Shown: positions 49,658 through 58,775, counted from the stretch's first letter. The stretch is 64,000 bases of DNA from Palsa-744 sp963734815 (GCA_963734815.1 CAVTIH010000002.1:868001-932000), one strand, 5' to 3'. The notes: generated from the letters alone by a model not told the origin. Program-made: numbers and translations.

Positions 49658-50659
49658 TCAGTTTGCCATCGCCCACTGCTCCGGCTCGCCGGGGATCCGC
49701 CGCGCGCGCCCGATGACCTCCAGGTGGGTGAGGAAGGCGAGCGTCTCGGTGAGCAGCCACGGCGCCGTATTGGGGGAAAACGGCACCTCGTAGAGCACCT
49801 CCGGCACGACTTCGAAGGCGGTGCGCGGGCGTTCGGAGATCACCTCGAGCACGCGCTCGGTGCGCTCGCGCACCAGCTTGCGGTTGCCTTCGATGTGGGC
49901 GTGCACGTCGGCGAAGGTGCGCCCGTGCCCCGGCAGGCACAGCCTCGCCCCCAGCCGCTCCACCACATCGAGCGAGCCGACGAATTCGCCCACCGGATCG
50001 GGCGAGTAGCCGTAGTCGAAGAACAGCGAGATGCGCCCCAGCAGGTGGTCGCCAGAGATCAACAGGCGCCGCTCGGGCTGAAACAGGCAGACGTGCGAGG
50101 GGGCGTGCCCGGGCGTCTCGTGCACAGTCCAAGCACCAAGGTCGGTGGCGACCGTGACGCCCGGCAACAGCGCTCGATGAGGCTCGATCACGGCGGCGAT
50201 CCCCGAGTCGTGCTCGCTGCGCTCGGCCGCGTAGCGGCGCAGCGGCTCCTCGGGCACGCCGCTCTGGCGCGCCACTTCCAGGCGGCGCGCGATCGCCGCA
50301 TCGGTGTCCTGCGCCCACTGCAGCATGTGCTGGTAGTTGGGGTGCATCCACAGCTCGCAGCCGGCGCGTTCCACGATCGTGGCGGCCTGGCCGTAGTGGT
50401 CGGAGTGGGCGTGCGTGCACACCAGCAGACGCACGTCCTCCACGCGCAGACCGCACATCTCGAGCGCCCGTTCGAGGTTGGCGATAGAGCCCTCCTCGTG
50501 CATCCCGGTGTCGAACAGCACCACCCCGTCACCCGCCGCCACAGCCCACGCGTTGCCGTGCGGTACCCCCGGCCACGGCAGCGGCAGGCGCAGGCGGAAG
50601 ACCCCAGGAAGGATTCGTTCGCCGCGGCCCAGCTCGCGCTTGTGCACCATCTCCGCCAT
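49658..50659 (-). CDS. Metallo-beta-lactamase-fold hydrolase
   Basis: A 333-residue enzyme: THAHSDHYG (His83, His85, Asp87, His88), HETPGHAPSHVCLF (next His), LLISGDHLLG (bridging Asp) and LPGHGRTF (last His). This is the full two-metal site. The C-terminal third has a helical region (GNRKLVRERTERVLEVIS) as in LACTB2/glyoxalase-II-like hydrolases. Probably a thioesterase or hydrolase; it shares an operon with metF. Confidence 0.9.
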   Translation of the reverse strand: MAEMVHKRELGRGERILPGVFRLRLPLPWPGVPHGNAWAVAAGDGVVLFDTGMHEEGSIANLERALEMCGLRVEDVRLLVCTHAHSDHYGQAATIVERAGCELWMHPNYQHMLQWAQDTDAAIARRLEVARQSGVPEEPLRRYAAERSEHDSGIAAVIEPHRALLPGVTVATDLGAWTVHETPGHAPSHVCLFQPERRLLISGDHLLGRISLFFDYGYSPDPVGEFVGSLDVVERLGARLCLPGHGRTFADVHAHIEGNRKLVRERTERVLEVISERPRTAFEVVPEVLYEVPFSPNTAPWLLTETLAFLTHLEVIGRARRIPGEPEQWAMAN

Positions 50660-50768
50660 CCTCGGAGCCTATTGGCTCACCGGCCAAACGGCTCTCCAGG
50701 TAAAGGCCCAGCCTTCAAAGTCCCTACACTTGGTGCCTCCGCCGCAACCCGCCCAAGGAGCTGAAAGC

Positions 50769-52064
50769 ATGGCTGAGGAGCACGTCGAGCAGGCCGCCAC
50801 CAAGGTCCAGGAGGCCGCCTCCAACATCCACCAGCCAACGGGCTCCAGAGAGCGCATTTCGGGAGATCGAGCCGGAATGAGCGAGGCCGAGACCGTGGCG
50901 CGGCGCTACTTCGAGGCGATCAACGCCCACGACCTCGAGGCCGCCGTGGCGCTGTGGGCGGCGGGTGGGCGCGAGAACGTGCGCGGCCAGGTGGACGTAA
51001 CCGCCCCCGAGGGCGTGCGCGAATTCGTGGGCGACCTGCTGGGGGCGCTGCCGGATTTGCGCTGGGAGATCGTCAGGACAACCACCGAGAGCGACCGCTG
51101 CGCGGTGCAGTGGCGGATGGTCGGGACCTTCACCGGCCCCGGCACATTCGGCGGGCTGGCGCCCACCGGTCACCCGCTCACGCTCGAAGGGGTGGACGTG
51201 CTCACCGTCCGCGATGGGCTGATCGAGGCCAACGACGCTTTCACCGACACGATGACGGTGCCACGTCAGATCGGGATGATGCCGCCGCTGGGCTCCACCG
51301 CCGAGCAGCGGCTGCTGGGGGCGTTCAACGTCAAGACCCGCGTCACCGGGCGCGCCCTGGGCGAGGCCCAGCTGGTCGCCGAGGGCGTGTGGGTGGTGCA
51401 GGGGGGCTGGCCGGGCCACTGCAACGTGTACCTGATCGAGGATGAGGGCGGCGTCACGATGTACGACGCGGGCGCGCGTACGATGGTGCGCGCGGTGGCC
51501 GCCGCGGGCGCCAAGCTCGGCGGCATCCGCCGCGTGGTGCTCGGCCACGGCCACACCGACCACCGCGGCACCGCGCCCGCGCTGGGGGTGCCGGTGTACT
51601 GCCACCCCGCCGAGGTGCAGGACGCCGAGGGCAGCGGCGGCTTTCGCTACTGGCCGGAGGGCCTGGTCGGCATGCCGACCCCCCAGCGCCAGATCCACCG
51701 CGCGGTGCACCGCTTCGCGTGGGACGGCGGCCCGGTGAAGATCGCGGGGACCCTCGAGGAGGGCGACGAGGTGGCGGGCTTCAAGGTGATCGACTTCCCC
51801 GGCCACGCCCCCGGCCTGATCGGGCTGTGGCGCGAATCCGATCGCCTGGCGCTGGTGAGCGACACGTTCTACACCGTGGACCTGTGGGGCCGCGACCGCG
51901 AGCCGCGCGTGCCGGATGCCGTCTACACCTACGACACCGAGCAGGCCCGCGCCAGCGTCCGCAAGCTGGCCGCCCTGGAGCCCGCCGCGGCGTGGCCGGG
52001 CCACGCCAAGCCGGCGACGGGCGACGTGCGCGGGCAGCTGGAACGGGCCGCCGACACCATCTGA
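50769..52064 (+). CDS. SnoaL-like / metallo-beta-lactamase-fold fusion protein
   Basis: About 431 residues from ATG 50769 (AAGGAG site). Residues about 38-165 form a SnoaL/NTF2-like pocket (VARRYFEAINAHDLEAAVAL, VQWRMVGTFTGPGTFGG). Residues about 195-430 are a beta-lactamase fold with LGHGHTDHRG, DFPGHAPGLIGL, LALVSDTFYTVD and WPGHAKPATGD, a complete metal site. The fusion joins a polyketide-cyclase-like pocket to a metallohydrolase. The N-terminal 37 residues are a charged helix. Function unknown; perhaps a lactone or ester hydrolase. Confidence 0.85.
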   Translation: MAEEHVEQAATKVQEAASNIHQPTGSRERISGDRAGMSEAETVARRYFEAINAHDLEAAVALWAAGGRENVRGQVDVTAPEGVREFVGDLLGALPDLRWEIVRTTTESDRCAVQWRMVGTFTGPGTFGGLAPTGHPLTLEGVDVLTVRDGLIEANDAFTDTMTVPRQIGMMPPLGSTAEQRLLGAFNVKTRVTGRALGEAQLVAEGVWVVQGGWPGHCNVYLIEDEGGVTMYDAGARTMVRAVAAAGAKLGGIRRVVLGHGHTDHRGTAPALGVPVYCHPAEVQDAEGSGGFRYWPEGLVGMPTPQRQIHRAVHRFAWDGGPVKIAGTLEEGDEVAGFKVIDFPGHAPGLIGLWRESDRLALVSDTFYTVDLWGRDREPRVPDAVYTYDTEQARASVRKLAALEPAAAWPGHAKPATGDVRGQLERAADTI

Positions 52065-52068
52065 AGTG

Positions 52069-52434
52069 GCCAGGCGCAAGCCCAAGCAGCGGCAGGAGCG
52101 GCTGAAAGCTCCGACCAGCGACTACACCGACGCGGAAGGCAACGTGCTGACGCTGCGCGGGGCGATGACGCCGGCCACGCGGCTGAAGTACGCCGAGACC
52201 GTGGCGGGCGAAGACGCGCGGGCAGCTGGAACGCGCGAGGACGCCTGGCACCGGGCGGTGGAGCTGCTGTTCGAGCGCCTCGCGGTGCGCTGGGAGATCG
52301 CGGGCGCACCGGTCGAGCGCCAGCGGGAGCTGCTGGAACGCTTCCGGGTGGCGAGTCCCGCGGAGCGCGCGTGGGTGCGTGAGACGCTGCGCGAGCACTG
52401 CAGGGAGAACTTTCCCGACGTGAAAGCCCCGTAG
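52069..52434 (+). CDS. Conserved small basic protein, unknown
   Basis: A 121-residue cytosolic protein, GTG 52069 four bases after the upstream stop. It starts VARRKPKQRQERLKAPTSDY and is helical and Arg/Glu-rich (EDAWHRAVELLFERLAVRWE, ERQRELLERFRVASPAERAW). It is translationally close to the SnoaL/MBL fusion gene and probably in the same operon, with pyruvate kinase 29 bases further on. I do not recognise a family. Confidence 0.65.
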   Translation, partial: ARRKPKQRQERLKAPTSDYTDAEGNVLTLRGAMTPATRLKYAETVAGEDARAAGTREDAWHRAVELLFERLAVRWEIAGAPVERQRELLERFRVASPAERAWVRETLREHCRENFPDVKAP

Positions 52435-52463
52435 AACCCGCCCGGCCGCTACCGTGCGTGCCG

Positions 52464-53888
52464 ATGCGCCGCACGAAGATCGTCGCCACGATCGGCCCCG
52501 CCTCGCGGGAGCCCGACACCCTGCTGAGAATGGTCAACGCCGGGATGGACGTGGCGCGGCTGAACTACTCGCACGGGACGCTCGAGGAGCACGCGGAGAC
52601 CGTGCGGCGCGTGCGCGACGCCGCCGGCAGGGCGGGGCGGCCGGTGGCGATCCTGCAGGACCTGCCCGGCCCGAAGCTGCGTATCGGCCCGCTGCGCGAG
52701 GATGTGGTGGAGCTGAAGCCGGGCGACGTCGTCACCTTCACCTGCGGCGCGGGAGACGACGGCGCGGACGAGGAGGGGGGGGATGCTGAGCACATGACCA
52801 TCTCCTGGCCGGGGCTCGCCGACGCGCTGACGCAGGGGGACGTGATCTACCTGGCGGACGGGTCGGTGCGGCTGCGGGTGCTCCAGACGCGCCCCGACCA
52901 ACGGGAGGTGGAGGCCGAAGTCCAGGTCGGCGGCGCGGTGGCCTCACGCCAGGGCCTCAACATCCCCGGCCCGGTAGACATGCTGCCGGCAGTGCCCAAG
53001 GAGGACCTGGAGCTGCTGCGCCACGGCGAGTCGATCGGGGTGGACATGGTCGCGCTGTCGTTCGTGCGCCGTCCCGAGGACATCGAGCAGGTGCGCGAAC
53101 ACACGCGGCTGCCGCTGATCGCCAAGATGGAGAAGCCGCAGGCGGTGGAGCGTGCCGAGGAGATCCTCAGAGCGGCCGACTGCGTGATGGTGGCGCGCGG
53201 GGACCTCGGCATCGAGCTGCCGATCGAGCGGGTGCCGATCGTGCAGAAGGAGCTGCTGCGCCTCGCGGGGTGGCTGGCAAGGCCGTCGATCACCGCCACA
53301 CAGATGCTCGACTCGATGGTCACCTCCTCGCGCCCCACCCGGGCCGAGGTCGCCGACGTGGCGAACGCGATCCTCGACGGCACCGACGCGGTGATGCTCT
53401 CCCAGGAGACCGCGGTCGGCGCGTACCCGGTGGAGGCGATCGCGATGATGGCCTCAGTGGCCGAACAGGCCGAGGCGATCGCGCCTTATGAGGAGTGGAA
53501 CGCCTCGCGCGTGCGCCGCACCGAGGCCGACCCCGCTTACACGGTGGCACACAGCCTGTGCATCGCGGCACGCGAGCTGAGCCTCGACGCGCTCGTGGTG
53601 CCGACGCTCTCCGGTCGCTCCGCCCGCCTGGTGTCGGCGCACCGCCCGAAGGTGCCGATCTACGCGCTGTCCCCCGGCCGCGAGACGGTCCGTCGCTGCG
53701 GGCTGATGTGGGGCGTGCAGGCCGCGTCAATCCCCCGCCACGAGACGACCGAGGAGCTGATCGCCGACTCCGCCAAGCGCGTGGTGGAGCTCGGCTGGTG
53801 CAAGCGCGGTCAGCGCGTGGGCATCACCGCCGGTTTGCCGAGCGGGCGGCCGGGGACGACGAGCCTCGTGCAGATCCAGGTGCTGTAG
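52464..53888 (+). CDS. pyk: Pyruvate kinase
   Basis: A 474-residue glycolytic enzyme: RRTKIVATIGPASREP, RLNYSHGT, LQDLPGPKLRIG, VALSFVRRPED, IAKMEKPQAVE (catalytic Lys), VMVARGDLGIELP (metal Glu/Asp) and ITATQMLDSM. It transfers phosphate from PEP to ADP. The B domain between residues about 85 and 165 is present; the C-terminal effector domain is typical. ATG 52464 is used; a GTG lies two codons upstream. Confidence 0.95.
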   Translation: MRRTKIVATIGPASREPDTLLRMVNAGMDVARLNYSHGTLEEHAETVRRVRDAAGRAGRPVAILQDLPGPKLRIGPLREDVVELKPGDVVTFTCGAGDDGADEEGGDAEHMTISWPGLADALTQGDVIYLADGSVRLRVLQTRPDQREVEAEVQVGGAVASRQGLNIPGPVDMLPAVPKEDLELLRHGESIGVDMVALSFVRRPEDIEQVREHTRLPLIAKMEKPQAVERAEEILRAADCVMVARGDLGIELPIERVPIVQKELLRLAGWLARPSITATQMLDSMVTSSRPTRAEVADVANAILDGTDAVMLSQETAVGAYPVEAIAMMASVAEQAEAIAPYEEWNASRVRRTEADPAYTVAHSLCIAARELSLDALVVPTLSGRSARLVSAHRPKVPIYALSPGRETVRRCGLMWGVQAASIPRHETTEELIADSAKRVVELGWCKRGQRVGITAGLPSGRPGTTSLVQIQVL

Positions 53889-53930
53889 GCCACCACCCCA
53901 GGCCGGCTCGACGCCGCATTGGGCCGCCGG

Positions 53931-54090
53931 CAGTCGCGCGGGTGGCCAGTCGCGCCGGCGGACAGTCGCGCCGGCGGACAGTCGCGCCGGCGGACAGTCG
54001 CGCGGGTGGCCAGTCGCGCCGGCGGACAGTCGCGCGGGTGGCCAGTCGCGCCGGCGGACAGTCGCGCGGGTGGCCAGTCGCGCCGGTGGA
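53931..54090. repeat. 16-bp minisatellite, ten copies
   Basis: Ten perfect-length 16-bp units with two sequence types, A = CAGTCGCGCGGGTGGC and B = CAGTCGCGCCGGCGGA, in the order A B B B A B A B A B' (B' has one change). It lies just after pyruvate kinase and before the secreted protein gene at 54201. As 16 is not a multiple of 3 and frames are inconsistent, it is not coding. Confidence 0.92.
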
Positions 54091-54200
54091 CAGACCAGCG
54101 GGATGGCCACTCACGGTGGTTGGGGCGGCGTGGGCATCCCTGCCCACCGCCGCCCGGGAGCCGCTCGCCGTCTCGCGGCGAGAGATGGCTCATCGTACGC

Positions 54201-55211
54201 TCATATGAACATTCGGACTACGGATTCAGCGCCATTGAACACAACTCTGACGGTTAAGTACATGATGCCCTGACGAGGGGTGGGAACCCTGACCGATTCG
54301 ACCGTCAAGTTGCACGCCCTGTTGAGGGGGCCAAACTGGAAGTTCTGGCATTCCACCAAAGTACGCCCCGTGAGTGAAAAGAATTTTTCAGGTGCCGGTG
54401 TCGTGAAATTCCCGGTTGTTTCCATGGCGGTCAAGGGTCCGTTGCCGAGAATTACTGGTTCCATTGATCCGGTGTATACTATCCCCACGGTTCTTGTGCT
54501 ATTCACTGGTGACATATAACCTCCGCCGCCGGCAAACGACAGGTTGAAAACGCCCGTGGCCATGCCCCCACCAACATTTTTGGCTTCCACGCCATCAAAC
54601 AGCTTGCCGGTTGTCGCGGATTTGATTTCCGCCGTAGTGCATGCAGCGCCGCTGACTGCGGTAGTAGTAATTTTTTCAAGAGCAAGCCCAAAGACAGTGT
54701 TTTCGTTTTTTTCGCCGCTGTGACTCATCGTCGCTTCTTTGCGTTCTTTGTTTTCTTTGGATTCGATCTTTATTTCGCATATCGATTCTTTTGAGACTTC
54801 GATTTTAAATGCGCAAGTGCTGACCACATCGGCGAGCCCTCTTGTTTCGGCATGAGGCTCTTCGACCTGCAGTTCGCATTCGCTGCTGGTTACTTTGGCT
54901 TCTTTGGATTCAATGCCTTTAGCTTCGGCAATGCATTCTCCCCAGGTTTTTGCCTTGAGGACTAGATCGGGCCCTTTTTCGACGTGTTCTTTCGATTTGT
55001 TCTCAATGATCCACGTGCCGTCGCCAGTGGGTTCTGCCGCGGGCTTGCACTGGATCGTCGCCCCGCCCGCTTCCAGGCTGAGCGCGCTGGAGCTGGTTTT
55101 TCCTTCTGACGCTTTTTCCACGGCTGTGAATTCAGCCGAAGCGACAGGCGCACCAGCCAGCAGAACGCCGACCATCAGAGCGAAGCCGGCGAGAATTGTT
55201 GTTTTGCGCAT
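54201..55211 (-). CDS. AT-richer secreted protein, unknown
   Basis: A 336-residue exported protein. Signal peptide ILAGFALMVGVLLAGAPVAS with AEFTA after cleavage. The middle is Lys/Glu/Ser-rich with Cys residues (KIESKENKERKEATMSHSGE); the C-terminal third is beta-like with FNLSFAGGGGYMSPVNSTRT. Codon use is clearly more A/T-rich than its neighbours. A strong ribosome binding site (AAAAGGAGAT) lies 9 bases before ATG. The fold is similar in style to secreted proteins of this lineage but I recognise no named domain. Expression is probably high. Confidence 0.78.
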   Translation of the reverse strand: MRKTTILAGFALMVGVLLAGAPVASAEFTAVEKASEGKTSSSALSLEAGGATIQCKPAAEPTGDGTWIIENKSKEHVEKGPDLVLKAKTWGECIAEAKGIESKEAKVTSSECELQVEEPHAETRGLADVVSTCAFKIEVSKESICEIKIESKENKERKEATMSHSGEKNENTVFGLALEKITTTAVSGAACTTAEIKSATTGKLFDGVEAKNVGGGMATGVFNLSFAGGGGYMSPVNSTRTVGIVYTGSMEPVILGNGPLTAMETTGNFTTPAPEKFFSLTGRTLVECQNFQFGPLNRACNLTVESVRVPTPRQGIMYLTVRVVFNGAESVVRMFI

Positions 55212-55578
55212 CGAGGTTCATCTCCTTTTGAGTTTGGCCACTCACTCCCAAGAGAGCCAGTAGCGGCTTGAAGCTGTGACGCGGGCGCGCACCCGTACCA
55301 CAGCCACGCCATTTTCACGCCGGCCTGCGCCTAAGGCAACACGCGGGGTGCATGCAGAGCTCGACAACAGCCCAACATCCCGGAGCGCCACCCCAACGTT
55401 GCGCAAAACATCAGGCGCCGGCTACAAAAGCCGGGGGTTCGAGGGCCGTCATGGGGAGACCTCTGCGCACCCGGGACCCAGCGCAAGATGTCGCGTAATA
55501 TTTCCCACTTACCCGCAATCCAAGGGACGCACCGCCAGCCGGACGCCGTCGCGGGCGTCCAGTCGGGCGATCAGCCGT
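55212..55578. other. Gene-free spacer between secreted protein and UbiB-like gene
   Basis: This 367-base stretch has no convincing gene on either strand. It must hold the promoter of the secreted protein (minus strand, leading into 55211). A hairpin GGACGCC / GGCGTCC at 55541-55560 (7-bp stem, 6-base loop) lies 19 bases after the end of the UbiB-like gene and may be its terminator, though no T tract follows. Nothing else was recognised. Confidence 0.5.
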
Positions 55579-56979
55579 CTACGACGCCGCGCCGACCCCG
55601 CCGCGCGCGTAGAACTCGGCCTCCTCGCGGCCGAGTTCGGTGACGGGCGGATCGCCGTAGATCCACTCGCGCGCGATCCGGTGCCAGTTGGCGGTGGCGC
55701 GCAGCTGCGAGAGCACCGCCAACGTCAGCATCTCCATACGCCGGCCGAAGAGGTGCTCGGCGCGCATGTCCTGGTGGCGCATGTGGCGGAAATGGCTGGA
55801 GCGGGGGTCGGAGCTCTCGATCATCACCTCGGTGGCGATCTCCGGCGTCAACGCGAACACCTCGTCCGTGGTGTACCAGCCGATTCCGTCCTCGATAAAC
55901 GACAGCAACTCCTCGGGATCGACGCGCTCGGGCTGGGGCAGGAAGCCCGACTGTGCCAGCAACGCGTGCAGCGCCGGCGCGTCGTGCTCGATCACGGCGC
56001 GCTGCGCCGCCAGCTCCAGTTCCACCGGCGGCGGGTCCAGGCGCTTGAAAAGACCAAAATCCAGGAACGCCACGCGCCCGTCGCCCAGCAGCAGGAAGTT
56101 GCCGGGGTGGGGGTCGCCGGAGAACTGGCGGTGACGGTAGAGGCAGCCAAGAAAGAAGCGGAATACGATCTCCCCGATGCGGTCGCGCTGGGCCTGCGGG
56201 TAACCCTTCAGCTCCTCGAAGCCCACCCCCTCCACGAGCTCGGTGACGAGCACGCGCTCGCGCGAGAGCTCGGTGACCACCGCGGGGATCTTGATGAACG
56301 GGTGCCCGTCGAAGATACGCGCCAGCGAGCGTTGGTTCTGGGCCTCGAGCTCGTAGTCGAGCTCCTCCACGATCCGCTCCCTGATCTCGCGCGCCACAGC
56401 GCGGACGTCCAGCTGCGGGGTCATCCGCTTGAGCAGGCGCATGATCATCTCCAGGTTCTGCATGTCGGCACGCACGGCCGCCGCGACCCCGGGGTACTGG
56501 ACCTTCACGGCAACCTCGCGGCCGCCTTCGCGCAATCGCGCACGGTACACCTGTCCGATCGAGGCCGCCGCGATCGGCTGCTCGTCGAAGGACTCGAACA
56601 CCGCGGGGATCCGCTCTTCGAGGTCGTCCTCGATCACCCTGCGCATCTGCTTGAAGGAGACGGTCGGCGCCGCGTCGCGCAGCTTCGCCAACTCGTGCTG
56701 GAACTCCTCGCGGTACTCCTCCGGCACCAGCCCGACGTCCAGGAAGGACATCACCTGGCCGAGCTTCATCGCGGCCCCCTTCATCGTGCCCAGCACCGAC
56801 ACGATCTGCTTGGCGGTCTCGACCTGGCGGCGCGCCAGCGCCTCCTGGCTGGCCTGCTCGCCGCGCGTCATGTTGGCCGCACGCGTGCCAAACTGCTTCA
56901 CGGTCTCAGTGGCCGCCAGTTTCCCCACCGTCGCCGTACGGCGCACCCTCGATGTCGGGACGTTCTTCTCGCGAGCCAC
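55579..56979 (-). CDS. AarF/UbiB-family atypical kinase
   Basis: A 466-residue ABC1/UbiB protein. Motifs: GAAMKLGQVMSFLD (KxGQ), PIAAASIGQVYRARL (Ala-rich loop replacing the glycine loop), VAVKVQYPGV (Lys), FSGDPHPGNFLLL (catalytic Asp and Asn) and VAFLDFGLFKRL (DFG). The family supports quinone or lipid biosynthesis through ATPase activity rather than protein phosphorylation. ATG start 56979. Monocistronic. Confidence 0.93.
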   Translation of the reverse strand: MAREKNVPTSRVRRTATVGKLAATETVKQFGTRAANMTRGEQASQEALARRQVETAKQIVSVLGTMKGAAMKLGQVMSFLDVGLVPEEYREEFQHELAKLRDAAPTVSFKQMRRVIEDDLEERIPAVFESFDEQPIAAASIGQVYRARLREGGREVAVKVQYPGVAAAVRADMQNLEMIMRLLKRMTPQLDVRAVAREIRERIVEELDYELEAQNQRSLARIFDGHPFIKIPAVVTELSRERVLVTELVEGVGFEELKGYPQAQRDRIGEIVFRFFLGCLYRHRQFSGDPHPGNFLLLGDGRVAFLDFGLFKRLDPPPVELELAAQRAVIEHDAPALHALLAQSGFLPQPERVDPEELLSFIEDGIGWYTTDEVFALTPEIATEVMIESSDPRSSHFRHMRHQDMRAEHLFGRRMEMLTLAVLSQLRATANWHRIAREWIYGDPPVTELGREEAEFYARGGVGAAS

Positions 56980-57029
56980 ACGACCATGTTAAGGGGCGCG
57001 CCTGATGCTCACATACCTCCTGGGTGGCC

Positions 57030-57842
57030 TCACCCCAGGCGCTTTACCTGGGAGCCGGGCACAATGTCGTCCGAGCCGTCCGGCCAACGCACCCACGCCT
57101 TGTAGCCACCGTCGTAGTCGCCGCACAGCAGCACCAGCGTGGCGGACTCACCCAGCGCGGTGCAGGGCTCAGAACCCTCCCCGTCGAGCCCGCGCCACAC
57201 GCGGATGAACGGATTGTGCTCCCACTCCTCGGCGACCGAGGTGGAGTCGGCGTGCCCGGGCTGGATGACCGTCTCCTGCGGCAACTCCATCAGCGTGCCC
57301 ATGATCGAGTCCCGCAGGTCGGTGTACGTGGTGTGACCGGGAGCACGCACTCCGCCCACCGAGCCGCGGAACAGCGTGTCCCCGGTGAACACCGCCCCTT
57401 CGCGGCCCGTGAACCCCCCCGGCGCGGTGGTCGAGGAGGGACGTGATTGCACATCGGGCACGCACACAGCGAACGACAGCATCCCCGCCGTGTGCCCGGG
57501 CGTCAGCAGCGGGCGCACCTCGAGCGCCCCGAAGTGCAACGCCTGCCCCGGCTCCACGGTGCCGGTCGCCACGCCCTCACCCAACAGCTCTCGTTCCACC
57601 GGGTGGATCACGACCTCAAGCTTCGGCCAGTGCTCGCGCAGCGCCCCCACCTCGCTGACGTGGTCGAAGTGGTGGTGGGTGAGGAGCACGTGAGTGGGCG
57701 CCACCCCCAGGCGCTCGGCCGCCTCGATCAGCGGCTCCACCGGCCCACCCGCATCCACGAAGAACGCGGGCCCACCCTGCCCGTCGCACACCAGGTAGGT
57801 GTTCGACAGGAACCGCGGATGCGTTGCACGCTCAACTATCAC
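57030..57842 (-). CDS. Metallo-beta-lactamase-fold protein, glyoxalase II-like
   Basis: A 270-residue enzyme: LTHHHFDHVSEVG (His56, His58, Asp60, His61), LTPGHTAGMLSF, AVFTGDTLFRGSVGG (bridging Asp) and IQPGHADSTSVAEE. FTGDTLF is typical of glyoxalase II-like hydrolases that cleave thioesters. It is divergent from gloA (starts 79 bases apart), which strengthens the reading as the second step of methylglyoxal detoxification, although the exact thiol in actinobacteria would not be glutathione. Confidence 0.88.
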   Translation of the reverse strand: MIVERATHPRFLSNTYLVCDGQGGPAFFVDAGGPVEPLIEAAERLGVAPTHVLLTHHHFDHVSEVGALREHWPKLEVVIHPVERELLGEGVATGTVEPGQALHFGALEVRPLLTPGHTAGMLSFAVCVPDVQSRPSSTTAPGGFTGREGAVFTGDTLFRGSVGGVRAPGHTTYTDLRDSIMGTLMELPQETVIQPGHADSTSVAEEWEHNPFIRVWRGLDGEGSEPCTALGESATLVLLCGDYDGGYKAWVRWPDGSDDIVPGSQVKRLG

Positions 57843-57921
57843 GCTGCCTCCATCCCAAAATCATCGCGCCATCCTTGCACGAAGCGGCTCGCCACCGAGG
57901 CGTCCCCGTACACTGCTCACC

Positions 57922-58299
57922 ATGCCCCTCATCCACACCTGCTACCGCATCACCGACGTCGACCGCTCGATCGCCTTTTACAATGCGCTCGGCTTCGAGG
58001 AGGTCGGGCGCATCCCGATCAAAGACGAGGCGATCAACGTCTTCATGAACCAGCCCGGCGACGGCGACATGCCACGCCTCGAGCTGACCTACAACTTCGG
58101 CGTGGACTCCTACGAGATCGGCACCGGCTACGGGCACATCGCGCTCACCGCCGCCGACCTCGACGCGACGCTCGCGCGGCTGGCCGAGCAGGGCATCGAG
58201 CCCGAGAAGCCGCCGTACAGCGTCCGCGAGGGGGGCTCGCGGCTGTGCTTCGTGCGCGACCCCGACGGCTACCGCGTCGAGATTTTGGAGATGGGCTAA
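57922..58299 (+). CDS. gloA: Glyoxalase I (lactoylglutathione lyase family)
   Basis: A 125-residue VOC-fold enzyme: LIHTCYRITDVDRSIAFY, RLELTYNFG, GYGHIALTA and DPDGYRVEILEMG. The expected metal ligands are His5, Glu54, His72 and Glu120. It isomerises the hemithioacetal of methylglyoxal. ATG 57922 follows CTCACC; the ribosome binding site is weak. Its last codons (DGYRVEILE) reappear twice further downstream as stand-alone tails at 59219 and 59973, each after a TA block. Confidence 0.92.
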   Translation: MPLIHTCYRITDVDRSIAFYNALGFEEVGRIPIKDEAINVFMNQPGDGDMPRLELTYNFGVDSYEIGTGYGHIALTAADLDATLARLAEQGIEPEKPPYSVREGGSRLCFVRDPDGYRVEILEMG

Positions 58300-58383
58300 A
58301 AGCCCAGCAATACAGCTAGATTCTTGTGCTTCGTGCGATAGCCGCCCAGCGGGTCCCGGAGCAGTCCTCGGCACCCGGCGCAG

Positions 58384-58599
58384 CTAATGCGCGTAGATCG
58401 CCGGGCGGTAGCGCGGCTCGGGAATCGGCTTGCCGGCCTCCCGCGCCGCGGCGAGCCAAGCGTGCTTGGCGAGTTCCACCTCCGCCAGGGCCTCCTCAGG
58501 ACTCGAACCCAGAGCCGAGCACGCATCCAGGTCGGGGATGTCCGCGACATAGGCGGCGTCCTCGTCGCTGTAGAAAACGTTGATGTGGTAGTCGCTCAC
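58384..58599 (-). CDS. HicB-like antitoxin
   Basis: A 71-residue protein: YHINVFYSDEDAAYVADIPD, ACSALGSSPEEALAEVELA, typical HicB (degraded RNase-H-like) strand-helix pattern; EPRYRPAIYAH ends it. No HicA gene is recognisable beside it. Its ATG overlaps the stop of a short upstream frame (ATGA). It may be an orphan antitoxin or a regulator of related HicA toxins elsewhere. Confidence 0.75.
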   Translation of the reverse strand: MSDYHINVFYSDEDAAYVADIPDLDACSALGSSPEEALAEVELAKHAWLAAAREAGKPIPEPRYRPAIYAH

Positions 58600-58775
58600 G
58601 GCCGATCCTCCAGCCTCAGATCGTAGCGCTCGACCAACCTCATGAGCTGGCGGACCTGATAGGGCTTGGCCTGACCACGAATGGACTGTAGGTTGACGAG
58701 CTCCGAGATGCGCAGGAGGGCTGGACGCTTGAGCGCGGTGGCAAGCACCAGGTCAAGATGACGAAGCCGGGCCAT
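58596..58775 (-). CDS. Short gene upstream of HicB, possible partner
   Basis: About 59 residues from ATG 58775: MARLRHLDLVLATALKRPAL, SELVNLQSIRGQAKPYQVRQ and LMRLVERYDLRLEDRP. It overlaps the HicB start by ATGA, which argues for a real coding unit. It is not HicA-like (no dsRBD-type GSH motif), so any toxin role is speculative. An alternative is that it is the remnant of a longer gene, as the frame is open to 58916. Confidence 0.4.
   Translation of the reverse strand: MARLRHLDLVLATALKRPALLRISELVNLQSIRGQAKPYQVRQLMRLVERYDLRLEDRP

Noticed and set aside
53931..54090. CRISPR array
   Set aside because: The 16-bp units are contiguous with no spacers and no cas genes nearby.
55276..57105. A 609-codon plus-strand frame over the UbiB-like gene
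   Set aside because: Shadow of the minus-strand AarF/UbiB gene, low-complexity Arg/His/Leu composition.
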